Part shown: positions 17,168 to 25,904 of the stretch, one piece after another | Numbering within the stretch: position 1 is the first letter of the stretch | Layout: each line of letters opens with the position of its first letter | Source of the DNA: Methanobacteriota archaeon | Lineage (GTDB): Archaea; Halobacteriota; Methanosarcinia; Methanosarcinales; Methanosarcinaceae | Assembly (NCBI GenBank): GCA_023399215.1 | Contig: JAEWQJ010000014.1 | Coordinates: 1-64,000, forward strand | Reading direction: 5' to 3' | Length of the DNA: 64,000 bases | Notes under the pieces: model-generated | The model's input: the letters and a program-made list of their open reading frames with translations, nothing else | Database searches by the model: none | What the model was told of the DNA's origin: nothing | Translations under genes and position numbers: made by a program

Positions 17168-17460
17168 ATGAAGGAAACAAAGGTAATACTTGGTTTTTTT
17201 GCAGTCATTGCACTTATTTTTGTAGCTTATGCCATCCTTAGAACCGTTCCAATTAATCTTTGTAGGAAGTAGGAAATGTGGAAAATTTTATGCGGTTCTT
17301 GACCGGAATAATGACAGTAAAGCCAATGAGGTACTTGTGCTTGCTGAGAACCTGGATATACCAAATAACATTCAGGAACGGTTCGTTATATGTCGCTGAA
17401 ATTTCCAGAGTAATCCTCTGTGATAATATCGAATCACACACTCCTTTAAAACACTTTATA
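17168..17460 (+). pseudogene. Decayed PQQ-dependent sugar (glucose/sorbosone) dehydrogenase gene
   Basis: Three frames must be joined. Frame 1 from ATG 17168 encodes an N-terminal anchor, MKETKVILGFFAVIALIFVA and YAILRTVPIN, then stops at 17270. Frame 2 continues IFVGSRKCGKFYAVLDRNND, SKANEVLVLAENLDIPNNI. Frame 3 continues FRNGSLYVAEISRV and DNIES. The middle is the conserved blade sequence of soluble PQQ sugar dehydrogenases as I remember them. The gene has lost an internal piece after the anchor, about 5 bases at NNI/FRNG, and everything beyond the first propeller blades. It keeps a good ribosome site and TATA-like box, so a 34-residue membrane peptide may still be made. Confidence 0.65.
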
Positions 17461-17739
17461 TTTTATTTCACATTGTAATGCGTTAAATTTCGCTTAAAAC
17501 GAAATCGTAAAAAAGAAAAAAACGTGGGCTGGCCGATGCGAATTCCGGCTTCCTAATAGCGAAGATTCGAAATCGGCTGAGATAGTTCACAGGATTTTTT
17601 GTTTGGTCTTGATACATACTTTGGGTTGGCCCACAATATCGATATGTCCACATAAACATATAACTCTTTCTATTTTAGTCGCCTATTCAACTGTTATATC
17701 TTGTTAAGCAACCTATAATAAGTCCTTATATGCCTGTTT

Positions 17740-18072
17740 TTATTCAATTTTTCTATTGTTTTCATATTCCTTCAATTCATCGTGAAATTCATTTTCGATG
17801 AAAACGTCTATTACAATCGTTTTTTCATATTTACAAAATGTTTTTTTGTATGCAGTATCGTTTTTCAGTTTTTGAAAATACTGCTGATATTTTTCTTCAA
17901 AATTGTCACCCCGGTTCAAAACGCTCATTTCGCCTGCTATAATATCCATAATCTTGTATTCTATGGATGTTCCTCGTTTCCATGGATTTTTTCTCGTCCG
18001 TGGATTTTTACCTCCCACATAAAAGTTCAATAAATCCATGTTAGATTGAAAATCAATAGCAAGAATAATCAT
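17740..18072 (-). CDS. Hypothetical protein, 110 residues
   Basis: I do not recognise this protein. It begins MIILAIDFQSNMDLLNFYVG, has a basic, proline-containing stretch KNPRTRKNPWKRG (about residues 22-34), and then a charged, probably helical half with NRGDNFEEKYQQYFQKLKND and KTIVIDVFIENEFHDEL. No signal peptide or membrane span. There is no clear ribosome site, and both flanks are decayed sequence, so this could be a fragment of a larger lost gene. It is kept because the amino-acid composition is protein-like and no overlapping gene competes. Confidence 0.4.
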   Translation of the reverse strand: MIILAIDFQSNMDLLNFYVGGKNPRTRKNPWKRGTSIEYKIMDIIAGEMSVLNRGDNFEEKYQQYFQKLKNDTAYKKTFCKYEKTIVIDVFIENEFHDELKEYENNRKIE

Positions 18073-18770
18073 GAAATTTGAAAATTTACTGCGGAAAGTG
18101 GGTTACAAAATCTAGTGGTTTTTTATTTTATGTTCATCACTGGATTTTGATACTGAATCGCAGAAATCCAGACAGCTAAAAAAACCATGGGAGAGATTCG
18201 ATGATAAAATTTTCTCAGAGGCTGTTTTAAAATTCAGGCTGTTTTAAAATTCAAATCATTTATGCAATTCGATAATAGGCAGTGTTCCATTTAAATTTAT
18301 ATTACGCACTCAATGTATAAAATCAAACACAATAAACATCATGGTTTAAACTTTTGTTCTGGACATTAACACACCTGTCGAAGACGAAGCTGCAAGTCGA
18401 GAGCCAGCAATATCTACAGGAAAAACATCTACAGGAAAAGCATCTACAGGAAAAACATCTACAGGAAAAACATCTACAGGAAAAACAAGATTCGGAGTTA
18501 ACTCCAGCAAGCCAGATAAAGTATGAAAGTATTATAAATATTGAGCCAGTAAACCTCAAGTTTTAAGATATCAGATATTACTACATTATTTCATAAATTT
18601 CAAACTGTTCCGCTTTTTTTTAAAGCTTTAAACAACCTTTGAGTAGAAAGGAAAAGCTAATCATTTTAATATAATCTTTCATCTCTATGCAAAATATTTA
18701 TAAGTTAAATGCGTGATATTGTACATATAAAATTAGTATAGATTACAAGACCAGATCAGGAAATAAAAAT
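18073..18770. other. Gap with short tandem repeats
   Basis: Contains an 18-bp direct duplication, AGGCTGTTTTAAAATTCA (about 18221-18256), and the 15-bp repeat listed next. A plus-strand frame, LDINTPVEDEAASREPAIST, runs into the repeat as (STGKT)n and ends at a stop near 18525. It lacks a start codon and may be the tail of a lost gene. The last 60 bases contain the promoter of the DUF3303 gene. Confidence 0.5.
18412..18486 (+). repeat. 15-bp tandem repeat, five units
   Basis: Unit ATCTACAGGAAAAAC, one copy with a single A-to-G change. A multiple of three, so frames stay open through it: STGKT units in one frame, HLQEK units in another. Probably replication slippage within a former gene end. 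Confidence 0.75.
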
Positions 18771-19076
18771 ATGTTATTGTTAGACATAACAACCTTTGAC
18801 CCTAAGAATACTATAGAGCTATTTAAGCGATGGGAACAGGTCGAAAACACGGTTTTTCCAGATGGGTTAAAGGTTATTAACCAGTGGTTTGATGCAGGAG
18901 GAGGGCGTGTAATAACTCTATTTGACGTAGAAACTGTCAAAGATTATCTGGCTTATAATTTGCCATTTACTGATTTATGCCAGATTGACGTGTTTCCTGT
19001 TATAGAGGCCGAAGATTTTAAAAATTCCACAGTGTACCAGATGGAAAAATTGAACAATCTATCTAATTCTTTATAA
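18771..19076 (+). CDS. DUF3303-like small protein
   Basis: 101 residues starting MLLLDITTFDPKNTIELFKR, with FPDGLKVINQWFDAGGGRVITLFDVETVKDYLAYNLPFTDLCQIDVFPVIEAEDF. This matches the compact ferredoxin-like alpha-beta pattern of DUF3303 proteins, which are common in Methanosarcina. The function of the family is not known to me. A TATA-like region and AT-rich leader precede it; no operon partner. Length is normal. Confidence 0.7.
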   Translation: MLLLDITTFDPKNTIELFKRWEQVENTVFPDGLKVINQWFDAGGGRVITLFDVETVKDYLAYNLPFTDLCQIDVFPVIEAEDFKNSTVYQMEKLNNLSNSL

Positions 19077-19478
19077 TGTATGAATATTCTTTACTTAAAA
19101 AATAAAACCAGATGTGATTATTGAAATTTTTGAGTAGTTGAGCCTGAATAGTGGAACTCAATGTTTTCATTTTAGGACTTATGCAGTTGAACTGAAAAGT
19201 CAACAGCATCAGACCATTAACTGTTTAAAATGTGACGTTAATTTACAGTCTTTGCCGTAATTGATTTTGTTCTTCAAGTGTGTAAGTCCTACATTTTTAA
19301 CTGTATTTTTGTAGATTCTCTTAATGATAGTCTATTCTAACTTTGTTTCTGCCAGAAGGCCAGCTGCAATTAAACGGCGTTCAGGTTAGTTTTTTTAACA
19401 ATTTCCAGTTTTAACTACTAACTTTCATACTACTAACTTTCATACTACTAACTTTCATAATTCTCATTGCTTTCTGAT
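19077..19478. other. Gap between DUF3303 and lysE-family genes
   Basis: Occupied mainly by the second MITE (19173-19291). Near its end, ACTACTAACTTTCAT is repeated about three times (19414-19458) just beyond the stop codon of the minus-strand LysE-family gene. Confidence 0.55.
19173..19291 (+). mobile_element. MITE-like element, copy 2 (119 bp), with 5-bp target duplication
   Basis: Terminal repeats TAGGACTTATGCAGTTGAA and TTCAAGTGTGTAAGTCCTA. CATTT lies directly outside both ends (19168-19172 and 19292-19296). It aligns with the reverse complement of 767-883, sharing for example ACTGTTTAAAA in the interior. Non-coding. Confidence 0.75.
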
Positions 19479-20114
19479 TCATTTATGAGATAATGCAAGT
19501 TTTATTCCAATGAATGTGAAAATTCCGGCTTTTCCCCAGTTAATATACCTGCCAGCTCCTGGCTTCCGTAGTATTCTCTCGCCAACGGTTCCGGCAAAAA
19601 CCGAAACAGCGGAAAAGATCAGCCAGGCCTGAACCATGAAAATTATTCCCATAAATATCATCTGCATGGGGACATTTCCCGAACCTATGTTTACAAACTG
19701 GGGCAGGAAGGCGAGGAAGAATAGAGCAACCTTAGGGTTTAAAATGTTCATAAAGATCCCACGCTTGTAGAGGGCAAAGGTATTGGTTTCCCTAACAGGA
19801 GCCGAAGATACTAGCTCTTCACTTTCTTTTAAGGCGTGCCAGGCAAGGTAGAGCAGATAAGCTGCACCTGCGTATTTTACAATTTCAAAAGCAAGAGCAG
19901 ACTTATATACAAGGGCAGAAACTCCGATTGCGGCTGCGGTCGTATGGGCGAGTACGCCTGTAGAGAGGCCGGATGCTGTTGCAATTCCTGCCTTTTTGCC
20001 CTGCGAAATGCTCTGGGTAATTACGAATAGAATATCAGGTCCCGGAAGAAGCGTAAGTGCCGCAGAGGCTGCAATAAAATAGATTAACTGAGACTGTTCT
20101 ATCAAGATTCTCAC
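19479..20114 (-). CDS. LysE/RhtB family amino-acid exporter
   Basis: 211 residues with about six membrane helices. The N-terminal family signature LTLLPGPDILFVITQSISQGKKAGIATASGLSTGVLAHTTAAAIGVSAL is clear, followed by AYLLYLAWHALK and FMNILNPKVALFFLAFLPQF. The family exports amino acids such as lysine, homoserine or threonine, or small neutral metabolites. The specific substrate is not evident. The gene is alone: a MITE-bearing gap lies downstream and transposase relics upstream. Confidence 0.85.
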   Translation of the reverse strand: MRILIEQSQLIYFIAASAALTLLPGPDILFVITQSISQGKKAGIATASGLSTGVLAHTTAAAIGVSALVYKSALAFEIVKYAGAAYLLYLAWHALKESEELVSSAPVRETNTFALYKRGIFMNILNPKVALFFLAFLPQFVNIGSGNVPMQMIFMGIIFMVQAWLIFSAVSVFAGTVGERILRKPGAGRYINWGKAGIFTFIGIKLALSHK

Positions 20115-20222
20115 TGTTCCTTTTTTTGTTTTTCCATATCCTCTTCAAATTTAATGGATTTTTCAACTGCAGAAAAATATAATAATTGCTCCATTTTTCT
20201 TCATCATATCTTGGAGTAGAAA

Positions 20223-20470
20223 ATGGAACTTGAAGCTTTAAAACAATTGCTTGTTTCACTGGGCATCAATCCTGATGAAATTAAAGATGAAATATATGCC
20301 AAAGCTTTTCGTATTTTGTTTTTTTCATTGAAAAACAGAATGAGAAAATTGAATTCCTTCAGGAAAGAACCAGATACTTTGAGATGAAATCAACTTACTC
20401 AAAGGTGAAAAAGCCAAACCTAAGATTCGTGGCTCTATAAAGAATGAAGCTATTTCTTCTGAAAAACGCA
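20223..20470 (+). pseudogene. N-terminal fragment of a transposase, frameshifted
   Basis: Starts MELEALKQLLVSLGINPDEI and KDEIYAKAF, continues in another frame as FFFIEKQNEKIEFLQE and in a third as EINLLKGEKAKPKIRGS and KNEAISSEK. This helical, coiled-coil N-terminus is one I associate with a common Methanosarcina transposase; the IS family is left open. Two frame breaks (one at a T run) and loss of the catalytic domain show it is dead. Confidence 0.55.
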
Positions 20471-20479
20471 CATTATGTT

Positions 20480-20812
20480 CTTCGAATAACATTATTCTTC
20501 GAATAACATGCCCAAATTTTATTGATGATTTTAGCTCATAAGCTGTAATCTCTAGAACTGACTTTAGCATATTTAGTACATTGTACATGATGCATTGAAT
20601 AATGAAAAACAATACTCTTGCTACTGGAGATTTTGTATATGATCGTATACCGAACTCGTTTTTCACTCTATATCTAGTTTCTATATCCAGTTTCTATATC
20701 CAGTTTCTATATTCCATCGTTTTCTATATTCTTCAGGAATCATCTTTTCAAATTTCTCAATTAGTTCTGCTTTTTTGTTTGTAGCAAACAGAAGATACTT
20801 TTTCTTTGGCAT
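20480..20812 (-). pseudogene. C-terminal fragment of a DDE-type transposase, frameshifted
   Basis: On the minus strand MPKKKYLLFATNKKAELIEK is followed by EEYRKRWNIETGYRN, then after a frame break FGIRSYTKSPVARVLFFIIQ and CIMYNVLNMLKSV, ending ITAYELKSSI. RWxIETxYR.K is the conserved glutamate region of IS4-like DDE transposases. The break coincides with three copies of GAAACTGGATATA (13 bp); two extra units add 26 bases and shift the frame. Confidence 0.6.
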
Positions 20813-21604
20813 GAAAATACTTGAAATAACTTTCATATTTTTGTGCATGTTATTCAACGAATTTCACGCTCGTTCAGGCAGAACAGGAAAACAAAAAAAA
20901 CTAAGGGACTAATTTTAACTGAATTGCAGATTCCAAGAAATCGTCACTATTGTTTTCATATATTTTATTATTTAGGAAGATATTTTTTTCGTTAAAAATA
21001 ACATAAACATTACAAAAATACTAAAAAGTATTATATTTGATATCATTATATATACGCGCTTTATTGCTGGAGAAAGCTAGTTACAGTGTGATTTATTCCT
21101 AACAGTTGAGGAAAATGGGATTGTAGGTGGAAGTTATTGAAAAACATAAGCAGAATAATCTCTTTATATTTTTCTTCAAATATTAGATATATCTGCTTTT
21201 TAGAATTGATCAATAACTCACGGACACAGTCAAAAGTTGATTGATATCGATTTGATAAAAACAAGGAGTTTAATAACTGACTGATGAACAAATAAAAAGC
21301 ATAATCAATCGCCTACAATCAAAGAAAATTCATTCTAAAAAATTTGTACGTTGAATCTTAATAACAATGGCTATTGATATTGTTTTATCCAGGCTGAATA
21401 CTTATAATTCGGATATATTATTCAAACTTATTCAAGCTACATAACAGCTTTCAATAAATTATAAAAATATGTGGATCCGTAAACTAAATAAATGGCACCT
21501 TAATAGCAACCTAATAATAACCCTGATAACAATCAATAACTCCTAAGACAACCCTAGAAATAACCCTATATGTAATTTTTATAAAAAATTAAAAATTGAT
21601 CCCT

Positions 21605-23122
21605 ATGCATCCTAAAACTCAACAGATCCTTGAAGTCTTTGAAGAAATCAATAAAATTCCGAGACGTTCAAAGCATGAAGAACAGATTTCAACCTGGCTG
21701 CAGGAGTGGTGCCGGTCCAGAGGTTTTGAGGTAAAAGCCGATTCCTTAAACAATGTGCTTATCAAAGTCCCTGCAACGGCTGGGTATGAGAACTCTCCCA
21801 CACTTATTCTGCAGGGGCATATGGATATGGTCTGCGAGAAATGTAAGGATTCCGAACACGACTTTTCCAGAGACCCTATAAAATGTATTTGCGACGGGGA
21901 CTGGATGCGAGGAGATGGAACTTCCATAGGTGCGGACGATGGGATTGCCCTTGCACTTGGACTGGTGCTGGCAGAAGCAGGGAAGAAAGGAGAAATCGGG
22001 CATCCACAACTTGAGCTGCTTTTTACTGTGGACGAGGAAACAGGCCTAACAGGAGCGAGAGGACTTGAAACTGGCTTTTTTGAAGGAAAAATGCTTCTGA
22101 ACCTTGACTCCGAGGATGAAGGCATTTTTGTAATAGGATGTGCAGGCGGGCAGAATTCGCTGATCACACTTCCTGTTGAGTGGGAAGAACTTGATTTCAA
22201 AGAAGAAAATTTATTCAAATTTTTCAGACTTTCTATTGAGGGACTGGAAGGTGGGCATTCCGGGACTGAAATCAACAAACAACGCGCAAATGGGATTCAG
22301 CTACTCTCTCTTGCCCTGGATGAGGTAAGGAAAAAACTTGGGGCAGATCTGAGGCTTGTCCTGCTAAATGGAGGCAGTGTCCATAACGCAATTCCCAGTA
22401 CTGCAGAAGCCTTTATTGCACTCCACAGGGAAAAACTCGAAAAAGCCGAAGAAGCCGTGTCAAGTATCAGAAAGGCGTTTAAGGCTGAATATATAAAGAC
22501 CGATCCTGGACTTATTTTGAATCTTGAAGAAATTAGTAGAGAAATGATCTTTGAAGTTACAGAAGATAAGATCCCCAGAGAGGAAGTGTCTCATGTTCGA
22601 GTCTTTTCGCCAGAGACTGAAGAAAAACTTATAGAATTGATTATGGGTCTGCCTCACGGGGTTTACAGGATGTCGGAGACTATTCATGGGCTTGTCGAAA
22701 CCTCAAATAATCTTGCAACAGTCCGGACAGCTGGAAATGAAGTAATAATCGTGTCAAGCCAGCGCAGTTCAAACAACCTCAGGCTGGCCGAAATTAGCGG
22801 AAAGGTGGAAGCAATCGCAAAGCTCGCAGGCGCATGGGTTGAACATGAGCCCGGATATCCTGCATGGGAGCCCAACCCGAAATCAGAACTGCTCTTAAAA
22901 TGCAAGCAAGTTTATACCGAGACATTTGGAAAAGAGCCTGAGATCGAAGTGATTCACGCAGGGCTTGAGTGCGGAATAATCGGTTCGGCACATGAAGGCA
23001 TGGAAATGATTTCTTTCGGGCCAACGATCAAAGATGCGCATTCACCTTCGGAAAGGATCTTCATTCCTTCGATTGAGAAAGTCTGGATATTCCTGGAAAA
23101 CCTGTTTAAAGCTTATTGCTAA
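21605..23122 (+). CDS. pepD: Aminoacyl-histidine dipeptidase (M20 peptidase, PepD-type)
   Basis: About 505 residues. M20 zinc-site motifs are visible: GHMDMVCEK (first metal His/Asp, about residue 72), GADDGIALALGL (bridging Asp), DEETGLTGARGL (catalytic Glu pair) and SEDEG. The lid domain contains EGGHSGTEINKQRANGIQLL. A late HAGLECGIIG and GPTIKDAHSPSERIF supply the final His. It hydrolyses Xaa-His dipeptides and related peptides in the cytoplasm. A TTG three codons upstream (21596) is a possible start; ATG at 21605 is preferred, although neither has a strong ribosome site. A REP-like repeat follows the stop. Confidence 0.88.
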   Translation: MHPKTQQILEVFEEINKIPRRSKHEEQISTWLQEWCRSRGFEVKADSLNNVLIKVPATAGYENSPTLILQGHMDMVCEKCKDSEHDFSRDPIKCICDGDWMRGDGTSIGADDGIALALGLVLAEAGKKGEIGHPQLELLFTVDEETGLTGARGLETGFFEGKMLLNLDSEDEGIFVIGCAGGQNSLITLPVEWEELDFKEENLFKFFRLSIEGLEGGHSGTEINKQRANGIQLLSLALDEVRKKLGADLRLVLLNGGSVHNAIPSTAEAFIALHREKLEKAEEAVSSIRKAFKAEYIKTDPGLILNLEEISREMIFEVTEDKIPREEVSHVRVFSPETEEKLIELIMGLPHGVYRMSETIHGLVETSNNLATVRTAGNEVIIVSSQRSSNNLRLAEISGKVEAIAKLAGAWVEHEPGYPAWEPNPKSELLLKCKQVYTETFGKEPEIEVIHAGLECGIIGSAHEGMEMISFGPTIKDAHSPSERIFIPSIEKVWIFLENLFKAYC

Positions 23123-23168
23123 CATAGGCTTCTCCAGCAGGGTCAGGCGACCACCTGTGTTTGAAAAT

Positions 23169-23337
23169 CAAGCCTTTTCAAAAAACTGCTTAAGCGCAAG
23201 CCTTTTTAAAAAACTGCTTGCCCGCAATCATTTTCATAAAAGGCTTGACCGAAAACCCTGACACCATTTAAGTTTGATAACCTTATCCCCGAGCCCTATC
23301 GGCGTGATCAACCGGCGCAACGGTTGATCGAAAGCCC
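23169..23337 (+). repeat. REP-like dispersed palindromic repeat, copy 3 (overlaps a gene end)
   Basis: Reads AAGCCTTTTCAAAAAACTGC, GCAAGCCTTTTTAAAAAACT, GGCTTGACCGAAAACCCTGA, a variable middle, then CCCTATCGGCGTGATCAACC and GGCGCAACGGTTGATC. Its distal hairpin extends into the 3' end of the convergent CPBP protease gene and encodes that protein's last residues. Confidence 0.78.
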
Positions 23338-24038
23338 CGTAATAGCCAGATACCATATAAGAATAGAATAAACGAAAAGAGTAACAACACCAGCCCTGCA
23401 GAGGAACCTGTCAGAAATGCCAGACAGTCCCACAGCCAGTGAATAATGATTAAAGGAATTACAGTGTCGAGGCGGATCCTCAAGGCTACTGCCCAGACTC
23501 CAAACATACCTGCAAAAAAAGCCTGGAATACGCTTGCATTAAAGTCTCCGGTTATTAAGCTGTTTAACGTATGAACCGAACCGAAAACAATTGCTGTGAT
23601 CCACACTGCACGCCAGATTCCAAATGACGATGAAGCCCCATGAAATAATACACCTCGAAACATCAACTCTTCGCTGATGCCTACCATCAGGGTGTTTATA
23701 ATTACAATTAAGAGTATCCGGATTGGTGGCAGGCCTGTAGATAAAACTATCAGTAGCATGATGAAAAGGAACAGGGCCGGTAGCCATAATAGGCGCAAGT
23801 TCCGTGAATCATTCGGACCTTTCCACCCTACTTGATCCCACCAGTTAAAATAGGTAATTGCCACAGACAAAAAGACTATTGCAGTAAGCACTCCATAAAT
23901 AAGCTGACTTTTAACCAGTTCATCAAGCTGAGTGGGCTGGCCTTTAACCTGCAGCAGTCCTCCCCCCACAACAACAATCAGCCAGATAGCAAAAATTCCC
24001 AGTGAAATAGGCCAGGGTTTTCTTGATGTGTTATTCAT
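23283..24038 (-). CDS. CPBP (Rce1-like) intramembrane metalloprotease
   Basis: 251 residues, about seven to eight membrane helices. Motif 1 EELMFRG (E123, E124, R128) and a later VFGSVHTLNS and IIIHWLWD carry the conserved Glu and His residues of CPBP proteases (ABI/CAAX family). Members cleave membrane substrates or confer self-immunity; the substrate here is unknown. The last 15 or so residues, FRSTVAPVDHADRARG, are encoded by the REP-like repeat, so the native C-terminus was probably replaced when the repeat inserted. This does not touch the active-site helices. Confidence 0.82.
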   Translation of the reverse strand: MNNTSRKPWPISLGIFAIWLIVVVGGGLLQVKGQPTQLDELVKSQLIYGVLTAIVFLSVAITYFNWWDQVGWKGPNDSRNLRLLWLPALFLFIMLLIVLSTGLPPIRILLIVIINTLMVGISEELMFRGVLFHGASSSFGIWRAVWITAIVFGSVHTLNSLITGDFNASVFQAFFAGMFGVWAVALRIRLDTVIPLIIIHWLWDCLAFLTGSSAGLVLLLFSFILFLYGIWLLRGFRSTVAPVDHADRARG

Positions 24039-24312
24039 GGTACCTAATCCCTTTTAGATACATCAGCTAATTCATGCGATAATCAAATTTATGCTGGCTT
24101 ACATCTCTGCAAGCAGCTTGATATCAGGCTGAAATAAAAATTCATTGAAGATGAATAGGCTGTTGACTTCTGGTTGAACATGTCCTTCAATTCTGCAATG
24201 TTTTCTTGAATTTGCCATCAAGATGAGTTTTTCCTGAATTTGCCGTCAAGATGAGTAAGCTTTGATTAATTGCTGAGTTAATTAATTGATGACAATATAT
24301 AATAGAATTAAC

Positions 24313-25011
24313 TTACCACAAAAACGGAATTAATCTATAATGAACTCTTTGACAGTATTCTTTATAGCCTTGTAGATTTTTGGATAGAAACTTTTCTTCA
24401 TCAAGAAGTCTCCAGATTATTACCAAAGTAAAGGGAATAAATATAGGCAAGCTCCACCACGATCCAAGCGCTAAGGGAGTGCCTAACATTATAATGAGAC
24501 CACTCACATACAAGGGATGGCGGACTATGCTGTAAGGTCCAGTTGTTATCACTTTTTGATTAGTGGTTACTTCAACGATTGAAGATGCAAAAGCGTTTTC
24601 TCTGAAGACAAGAAAGAATAGAAAAAATCCTGACACTACAAGAACGTCGCCCAGAACGACAATGTAGAAAGGGACATGCGACCAACCAAAACGATGGTCA
24701 AATGCGGAAATAACGAGAAAGGCAATAAATAATAAGATAACAAAAAAATGTGTAATCTTCTGAATCTTTTCTTTTTCAGCGCCTGGCCCTGCATTAACCC
24801 TACGAGCCAGAAGTTCAGGGTTTGTTTTCCATAAGTAAAAAGTAACTATCGCTGATGATACAACGTATATAATTGAATAAATCCACGCTTGCCAAAAATT
24901 AAATGAACCTGCAGGAGCAAAAAGGAACAAAACAATGATGGCAATCAGCTTTACAAAACTAAGCAGAGTTTTTATTTTTAGGCTAGAAGTGGTTTTGTCA
25001 GCAGTATTCAT
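24313..25011 (-). CDS. Isoprenylcysteine carboxyl methyltransferase (ICMT)-like membrane protein
   Basis: 232 residues with about five membrane helices. The C-terminal SAM-binding signature is present: GPYSIVRHPLYVSGLIIMLGTPLALGSWW, then RLLDEEKFLSKNLQGYKEYCQRVHYRLIPFLW. The RHPxY, EE and YxxYxxxV(R/H)YRLIP elements are those of the ICMT/PEMT superfamily. Prenylated proteins are not expected in archaea, so a phospholipid or small-molecule methylation role is possible. The gene stands alone with about 270 bases upstream of its neighbour. Confidence 0.78.
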   Translation of the reverse strand: MNTADKTTSSLKIKTLLSFVKLIAIIVLFLFAPAGSFNFWQAWIYSIIYVVSSAIVTFYLWKTNPELLARRVNAGPGAEKEKIQKITHFFVILLFIAFLVISAFDHRFGWSHVPFYIVVLGDVLVVSGFFLFFLVFRENAFASSIVEVTTNQKVITTGPYSIVRHPLYVSGLIIMLGTPLALGSWWSLPIFIPFTLVIIWRLLDEEKFLSKNLQGYKEYCQRVHYRLIPFLW

Positions 25012-25073
25012 TCAATTAACTCCTCTCTATTGTGGAAGTTACAGCTGGTAATCATCACTTTTCTGATGAGCTT

Positions 25074-25733
25074 TTATTTCGCAACGCGTCCTAATATGTA
25101 GCTTACAGAGAGGAAGACAGCAATAGCAAGAATGGCGTAAATGGCAAAAAGCAAAAGTGAACCGTACTTACTCAGAATAGGATTTGTGTTATTTATCTGC
25201 TCATTTGTTGGATACATAATGTCCTGCTTGTCATTGCTGTGATCTAACCCCAGAGCATGCCCTAATTCATGTTTTACAATTGCGAGCATTGCAGTATCAC
25301 TATATGAGACCCACTCTCCCCATTGAGAAAATCCAACTCCAAGCGTTATATCTACGCGTATAAATCGCCCATTGACAATATATGGAATGGCATCACCTGC
25401 AACTCCAGGAGGAACACCATGTTCTTTCTGAAGATCTTCTACCCATCTTATTCTGATATCAGCTTTTTCGGAATCCACAATTTTAAAAACAGGTGTGTAC
25501 TCCAGTTTTCCATTTCCGCCTTCTTCCCAGTAATTCAGAGCTTTTTGTACCTGTGTGTAATAGGTAGGACTATAATTTGGAGGAACACTTTTGTTATCTA
25601 TATATACGGTGATAGGGGAATGATCCCAGGGATGATCTGAAATTCTTGGATAATTAAACTCCGAAGCTGCCGGAGCAATAGGCAAAATAAGTACCGTCAA
25701 CAACAGTAAAAAGAGTAATCTTATTCCATGCAT
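25074..25733 (-). CDS. Secreted matrixin-like (M10A) zinc metalloprotease with C-terminal anchor
   Basis: The start is placed at the ATG of MHGIRLLFLLLLTVLILPIA, which gives a signal peptide; a longer frame begins at 25829, but its first 32 residues have no signal character. The zinc motif HELGHALGLDHSND (HExxHxxGxxH) is complete and followed by the Met-turn DIMYP. Upstream, an approximately 100-residue region with PITVYIDNKSVPPNY and ALNYWEEG resembles the matrixin/reprolysin catalytic fold. A C-terminal helix (YAILAIAVFLSVSYIL) ends in RVAK, so the protease should be held on the outer cell surface. Confidence 0.78.
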   Translation of the reverse strand: MHGIRLLFLLLLTVLILPIAPAASEFNYPRISDHPWDHSPITVYIDNKSVPPNYSPTYYTQVQKALNYWEEGGNGKLEYTPVFKIVDSEKADIRIRWVEDLQKEHGVPPGVAGDAIPYIVNGRFIRVDITLGVGFSQWGEWVSYSDTAMLAIVKHELGHALGLDHSNDKQDIMYPTNEQINNTNPILSKYGSLLLFAIYAILAIAVFLSVSYILGRVAK

Positions 25734-25904
25734 ACTGTTTTGGGTAATATAAATCTGCCTCCCTATTATTAAATAATCCTTATTAAAATGATCCTGAGAA
25801 CTTAATACGATATTATCAACAAAACGCAATTAAAAGCAATTGCTGATCTACACAGGAACTAAGAACGATCTGCAAAGAAGAAAAGTGAGACAATTTATCT
25901 GACT

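Larger units (their letters stand above)
20115..21604. other. 1.5-kb gap of transposase relics and AT-rich DNA
   Basis: The first 700 bases hold two oppositely oriented transposase fragments (listed). From about 20820 to 21604 I see no gene; a 76-codon minus-strand frame (21061-21291) has no ribosome site or recognisable motif. AT-rich sequence and TATA-like words precede the pepD-like gene. Confidence 0.5.

Noticed and set aside
17520..17640. Inverted GTGGGC/GCCCAC words that might be ends of a small element
   Set aside because: Only 6-7 bases match cleanly, without target duplications or internal similarity to other elements.
21061..21291. 76-codon minus-strand frame
   Set aside because: AT-rich hydrophobic translation, no ribosome site, no motif; probably chance.
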